62,711 bases of DNA from Tissierellales bacterium (GTDB lineage: Bacteria > Bacillota > Clostridia > Tissierellales > JASKZW01). Position 1 is the stretch's first letter. Each line of letters begins with the position of its first letter. The translations under genes were made by a program, and so were the position numbers. Positions 60,071-62,711 of the stretch are shown piece by piece. The notes under the pieces were generated by a model, which did not search any database, was not told the DNA's origin, and saw only the letters and a program-made list of their open reading frames with translations. The DNA lies in contig JASLIL010000112.1 of the NCBI GenBank assembly GCA_030152145.1, positions 1 to 62,711 of the forward strand, written 5' to 3'.

Positions 60071-60925
60071 ATGAAAAAACTTCTGGTGGCCTTAATAATT
60101 TTCACAAGCCTTATAAGTGTCAACCCAGTAGAGGCCAGTGACTACGGAAGTCATTGGGCCAGGGAGACTATAGAGTATTGGCTTGAGGAAGGCTATATAG
60201 ACTTAGACTATAAGGGTAATTTCTACCCTGACAAGTATATTACGAGAGCAGAGTTTGTAAGGATAGTAAACAGGGCCTTTGATATTCATGAAGGCTTGGC
60301 AGAAGTTGACTTTAAGGATCTTTCAAGAACTTCAAACTTCTACGAAGACATAGGCATAGCCTACAAATTTGGTTATATAAGAGGATATAAGGATGGAACA
60401 TTTAGACCTGATCAGCCTATAAAAAGAGTGGAGGCTGCTAGTATTATAGCTGAAGTTTTAGGGATTAAGGAATTTTATAATAGGGAACTGGATTTTTTAG
60501 ACAGGGAGTCCATAGGATCCTGGGGCAGGCCTAAGTTGGCTTTCTTAGTGGATAAGGAGGCTATCATAGGCTATCCAGACGGAAATTTTAGGCCGAATAA
60601 TCTGGTTACAAGGGCTGAGGCTGTAACTATGCTTAGGAAGATTCATGACCTTTCTAGCCAAGGAGAATCTCTGGAGTTAAGGACTGTTTCAAATGATGGC
60701 TATTTTTTAGAATCTAGAATTAAGCTATATGATGAAAAGGGCCAACTTATACTTGAAGATATAACAGATAAGGATGGCTATATTTCCCTGGAACTAGAGG
60801 AGGGAAGGTATTTGATCCTGGTGGAAAGCCTGGATAAAACTTATTCCAACCTAGAGGAATTTAGAGTTAGAAAGGGGTATAGAACCTTTATGGACTTGAT
60901 CTTAAGAAAGAAAATTTTAGCATAA
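60071..60925 (+). CDS. Surface protein with S-layer homology domains
   Basis: A 284-residue secreted protein. Signal peptide to about residue 22 (VEASD), then three SLH repeats: SHWARETIEYWLEEGYI with YITRAEFVRIVNRAF; the second has GYIRGYKDGTFRPDQPIKRVEAASIIAEVL; the third IIGYPDGNFRPNNLVTRAEAVTMLRKI (to about 193). The C-terminal 75 residues look like a carboxypeptidase-regulatory or prealbumin-like fold (LYDEKGQLILEDITDKDGYISLELEEG). SLH repeats bind pyruvylated wall polymers. Confidence 0.92.
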   Translation: MKKLLVALIIFTSLISVNPVEASDYGSHWARETIEYWLEEGYIDLDYKGNFYPDKYITRAEFVRIVNRAFDIHEGLAEVDFKDLSRTSNFYEDIGIAYKFGYIRGYKDGTFRPDQPIKRVEAASIIAEVLGIKEFYNRELDFLDRESIGSWGRPKLAFLVDKEAIIGYPDGNFRPNNLVTRAEAVTMLRKIHDLSSQGESLELRTVSNDGYFLESRIKLYDEKGQLILEDITDKDGYISLELEEGRYLILVESLDKTYSNLEEFRVRKGYRTFMDLILRKKILA

Positions 60926-60928
60926 AAA

Positions 60929-60958
60929 AAGATTGGGCTGGCCCAATCTTATTTTTTT
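60929..60958. terminator. Bidirectional terminator
   Basis: AAGATTGGGC / GCCCAATCTT with T runs on both strands between convergent genes. Confidence 0.92.
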
Positions 60959-62370
60959 ATTAAATTCGTCTCAAGGTCTTCAAGAGCAACAAAGCTCTTG
61001 TCCTTTAGGTTTAAATAGCCAAATTTCAAGTCATCTTTCTTCTTTCCATTCCTAATTCCTACAAACTGATAGCCATAGGGCTCTACATTATAGTCTCTTT
61101 TTAAGGTAGATTTAAAGCTGTCATAACCTGATTCCTCTAGTTTTCCTAGTGAATGGCTAACAGAGTCATTTAGGATAACCTCTCCTATATTAGCAGTTTC
61201 ATCTATATGAAGTTTGCCATTCTTGTCTATAACTACCCAGCTAGAATCTTCGCCTAGTGTTTCAGCTAGGGCAAAGCCATCAGTGTTAAAACTAGTTATA
61301 TTTTTATAGGTCTTATCTCCTATAAGCTTACCAGTCCTATCAGCAATAGAACGGCTCTTGTCCTTGTTTTGGATGATCATCCTATCATTACAGATCTTAG
61401 GAGCATAGTCATAGGACTCTAGGCCTAGGGAATCTTCACCTTGTTTTAGCTCATAGATAGTCTCAGAACCTTTCTTCTTGGTACTCCAGTAGATATTATC
61501 TTCATAGCCCTTCTCATCAATAAAGGAAACAAAGTTATTGTCATAGACTGCCTTTTTCTCCAGGTTTTCTAGATCAACTAGTAGATTCAAGGAGTTATCA
61601 AGGCTATAGATTACATCCTTTCCTACAATTCTTGGATTACTTAGGGAACCACTAAACTTCTCCCTGATCTCCTTATGTAGGTTTGTAAGCTTACCGTCTT
61701 TTTCAAAAACATAGCCACCCTGGGTGAAAAGCAGGTCAAAGTCCTTGGAAGCTATATCATAGTCTATCTCCATAGGCAGGTAGAGGTTTAGCTTATTTAG
61801 GTCATCCTCAGAAATAACCTCTTTGTAGACATTATTTCCCTCCCTATCCACAACGCCATGGTAGATATCCTTAGGACTGCCATCTTCCTTAAAGTCCAGG
61901 TTTACAAAGTAGTAGTAGTCCTTATTGAATTTTTCAAGAATTACATACTCTGGCTCAAGAAGCCAGCTGCCATCAATATTTAAAACTCCATAGTAAAGAG
62001 AGTCGTCTTTCTTTAGCTTATTAAGATCATTTCTGTAGACTCCAGCTATTAGCTGATCATCTTCAAAAAAAGAATTTATAGAAAGATTTTCTGGATACTG
62101 GTTAAGGATCTCTCCGTCTAAGCTCATCCTATAGTACTTTCCATTCCTATAGCGATTATCTTCATCTTCTGCCTCCTCCTTATCGTAGACCTTTACCAGA
62201 AGGCTATTGTCATAGTTCAAGTTGTCAATAAAGTATTCATGACCATTTAGGCCTTCCCCTTTAGCCTCAAGACTTTCTGTTTTTATACTTGGGTTTTGAC
62301 TAGTAGAGTTCTTGCATCCTGTTAAGGCCACAGTAAGGCTTATTAACCCTATTAATAACTTTTTTTTCAT
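60949..62370 (-). CDS. Lipoprotein with WG-repeat-like architecture
   Basis: A 473-residue lipoprotein. Signal peptide with lipobox LTGC (Cys at 19). The rest is beta-rich repeats of about 45-50 residues with recurring patterns such as YYGVLNIDGSWLLEPEYV, YHGVVDREGNNVYKE and WVVIDKNGKLHIDE, matching degenerate WG repeats. Function unknown; likely a surface-exposed beta-propeller-like protein. It ends at a shared terminator. Confidence 0.82.
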   Translation of the reverse strand: MKKKLLIGLISLTVALTGCKNSTSQNPSIKTESLEAKGEGLNGHEYFIDNLNYDNSLLVKVYDKEEAEDEDNRYRNGKYYRMSLDGEILNQYPENLSINSFFEDDQLIAGVYRNDLNKLKKDDSLYYGVLNIDGSWLLEPEYVILEKFNKDYYYFVNLDFKEDGSPKDIYHGVVDREGNNVYKEVISEDDLNKLNLYLPMEIDYDIASKDFDLLFTQGGYVFEKDGKLTNLHKEIREKFSGSLSNPRIVGKDVIYSLDNSLNLLVDLENLEKKAVYDNNFVSFIDEKGYEDNIYWSTKKKGSETIYELKQGEDSLGLESYDYAPKICNDRMIIQNKDKSRSIADRTGKLIGDKTYKNITSFNTDGFALAETLGEDSSWVVIDKNGKLHIDETANIGEVILNDSVSHSLGKLEESGYDSFKSTLKRDYNVEPYGYQFVGIRNGKKKDDLKFGYLNLKDKSFVALEDLETNLIKK

Positions 62371-62404
62371 AAAATCCCCCTCCTTATATAAATATGATTA
62401 TATC

Positions 62405-62428
62405 ACTTTTCAAATAGATTTGAAAAGT
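62405..62428. promoter_or_regulatory. 24-base palindrome in a divergent region
   Basis: ACTTTTCAAAT, AG, ATTTGAAAAGT: perfect 11-base arms, 35 bases upstream of the lipoprotein start and 155 bases upstream of the ABC gene. A likely operator for one or both genes, but the regulator is not in the window. Confidence 0.6.
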
Positions 62429-62583
62429 CAGAATATACTAAGTAATATAGCTACCTATGAAATTAGAGGAGAAATTTTGGCCTCAAGTAGGTATATGAGT
62501 AGAAATAGGGTAAAATATAAGTTAGAATAGAATATAATCTGTAAAATTATGGCAATGTACTTGAAAGAGAAAGGAATTTAAAA

Positions 62584-62711
62584 ATGAGAAACTTTATTGA
62601 ATTTAAGGATGTTAGCAAAATTTACAAGATGGGTGAAGTGGAAATTAAAGCATTGGACAAGATGTCCTTTTCTATAAATAAGGGAGAGTTTGTAATAATA
62701 GTAGGAGCCAG
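62584..62711 (+). CDS. ABC transporter ATP-binding protein, LolD/MacB type (N-terminal fragment)
   Basis: The first 42 codons only; the gene runs off the right edge. It reads MRNFIEFKDVSKIYKMG, then KALDKMSFSINKGEFVIIVGAS, cut just before Walker A. The style (FKDVSKIYKMGEVEIKALD) is that of LolD/MacB/BceA ATPases that pair with FtsX-like permeases. AAAGGA lies before the ATG. Confidence 0.85.
   Translation, partial: MRNFIEFKDVSKIYKMGEVEIKALDKMSFSINKGEFVIIVGA

Overview
This is a chromosomal window from a low-GC Gram-positive anaerobe. The gene set (Hcp, a LanFEG-type ABC exporter with its two-component system, TraX, DUF1576 and DUF896 proteins, a vegetative sigma factor, a TPP riboswitch before thiM), strong AGGAGG ribosome-binding sites, frequent TTG/GTG starts and many AGG/AUA codons point to Clostridia, most likely Tissierellia (Peptoniphilus/Tissierella relatives). 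I cannot name the species. No rRNA, tRNA, CRISPR array, insertion sequence or prophage was seen. Both ends cut genes: an NSS-family transporter at the left and an ABC ATPase at the right.

Layout. 0-4.7 kb holds a metallo-beta-lactamase-fold protein, a DJ-1/PfpI protein overlapping dihydrofolate reductase, a membrane-anchored polysaccharide deacetylase and an orphan secreted protein. 4.7-6.7 kb is a self-regulated GntR/YtrA repressor with an ABC transporter. 6.8-11.8 kb has an ECF sigma factor with its DUF4179 anti-sigma partner, a YjdM/PhnA zinc-ribbon protein, a small membrane protein, a DUF1576 membrane protein and a GNAT acetyltransferase. 11.8-12.6 kb is an 800-base gene-free stretch packed with stems, with a possible promoter and a terminator, read here as a candidate large structured RNA. 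12.6-15.2 kb has an AraC regulator and an aldehyde dehydrogenase. 15.2-18.3 kb is a TPP-riboswitch-controlled thiamine salvage operon (thiM-thiE-HAD-thiD).

18.3-22.6 kb has a VanZ-RDD protein, an FMN reductase, a predicted heavy-metal exporter and rpoD, whose real start appears to be an ATA codon. 22.7-26.8 kb is a regulator / LanFEG-like exporter / histidine kinase module of the antimicrobial-peptide resistance kind. 26.8-30 kb is a MurNAc-type PTS operon with MupG. 30-33.6 kb has a DUF896 protein, a GerMN lipoprotein, a lone PurC-like synthase, a YbaK deacylase and a glutamate-cysteine ligase-like enzyme. 33.6-37.4 kb has a TraX/two-component operon facing a SIMPL protein. 37.8-40.6 kb is the trkA-trkH potassium uptake pair. 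40.8-42.6 kb encodes a membrane J-domain protein, a zinc-ribbon membrane protein and signal peptidase I.

42.8-48.9 kb carries a coiled-coil membrane protein, ung, an ATP-grasp enzyme, a small HAD protein and lplA-lipA for lipoylation. 49-60 kb looks like a stress-defence stretch: a large catalase with an unusual active-site residue, an Ntn amidase homologue, a hemerythrin, a MarR-controlled heterodimeric ABC exporter with two palindromic operators, and hcp preceded by a GTAAC-N4-GTTAC palindrome. The last 2.5 kb holds an SLH-domain surface protein, a lipoprotein and the start of an ABC transporter operon.
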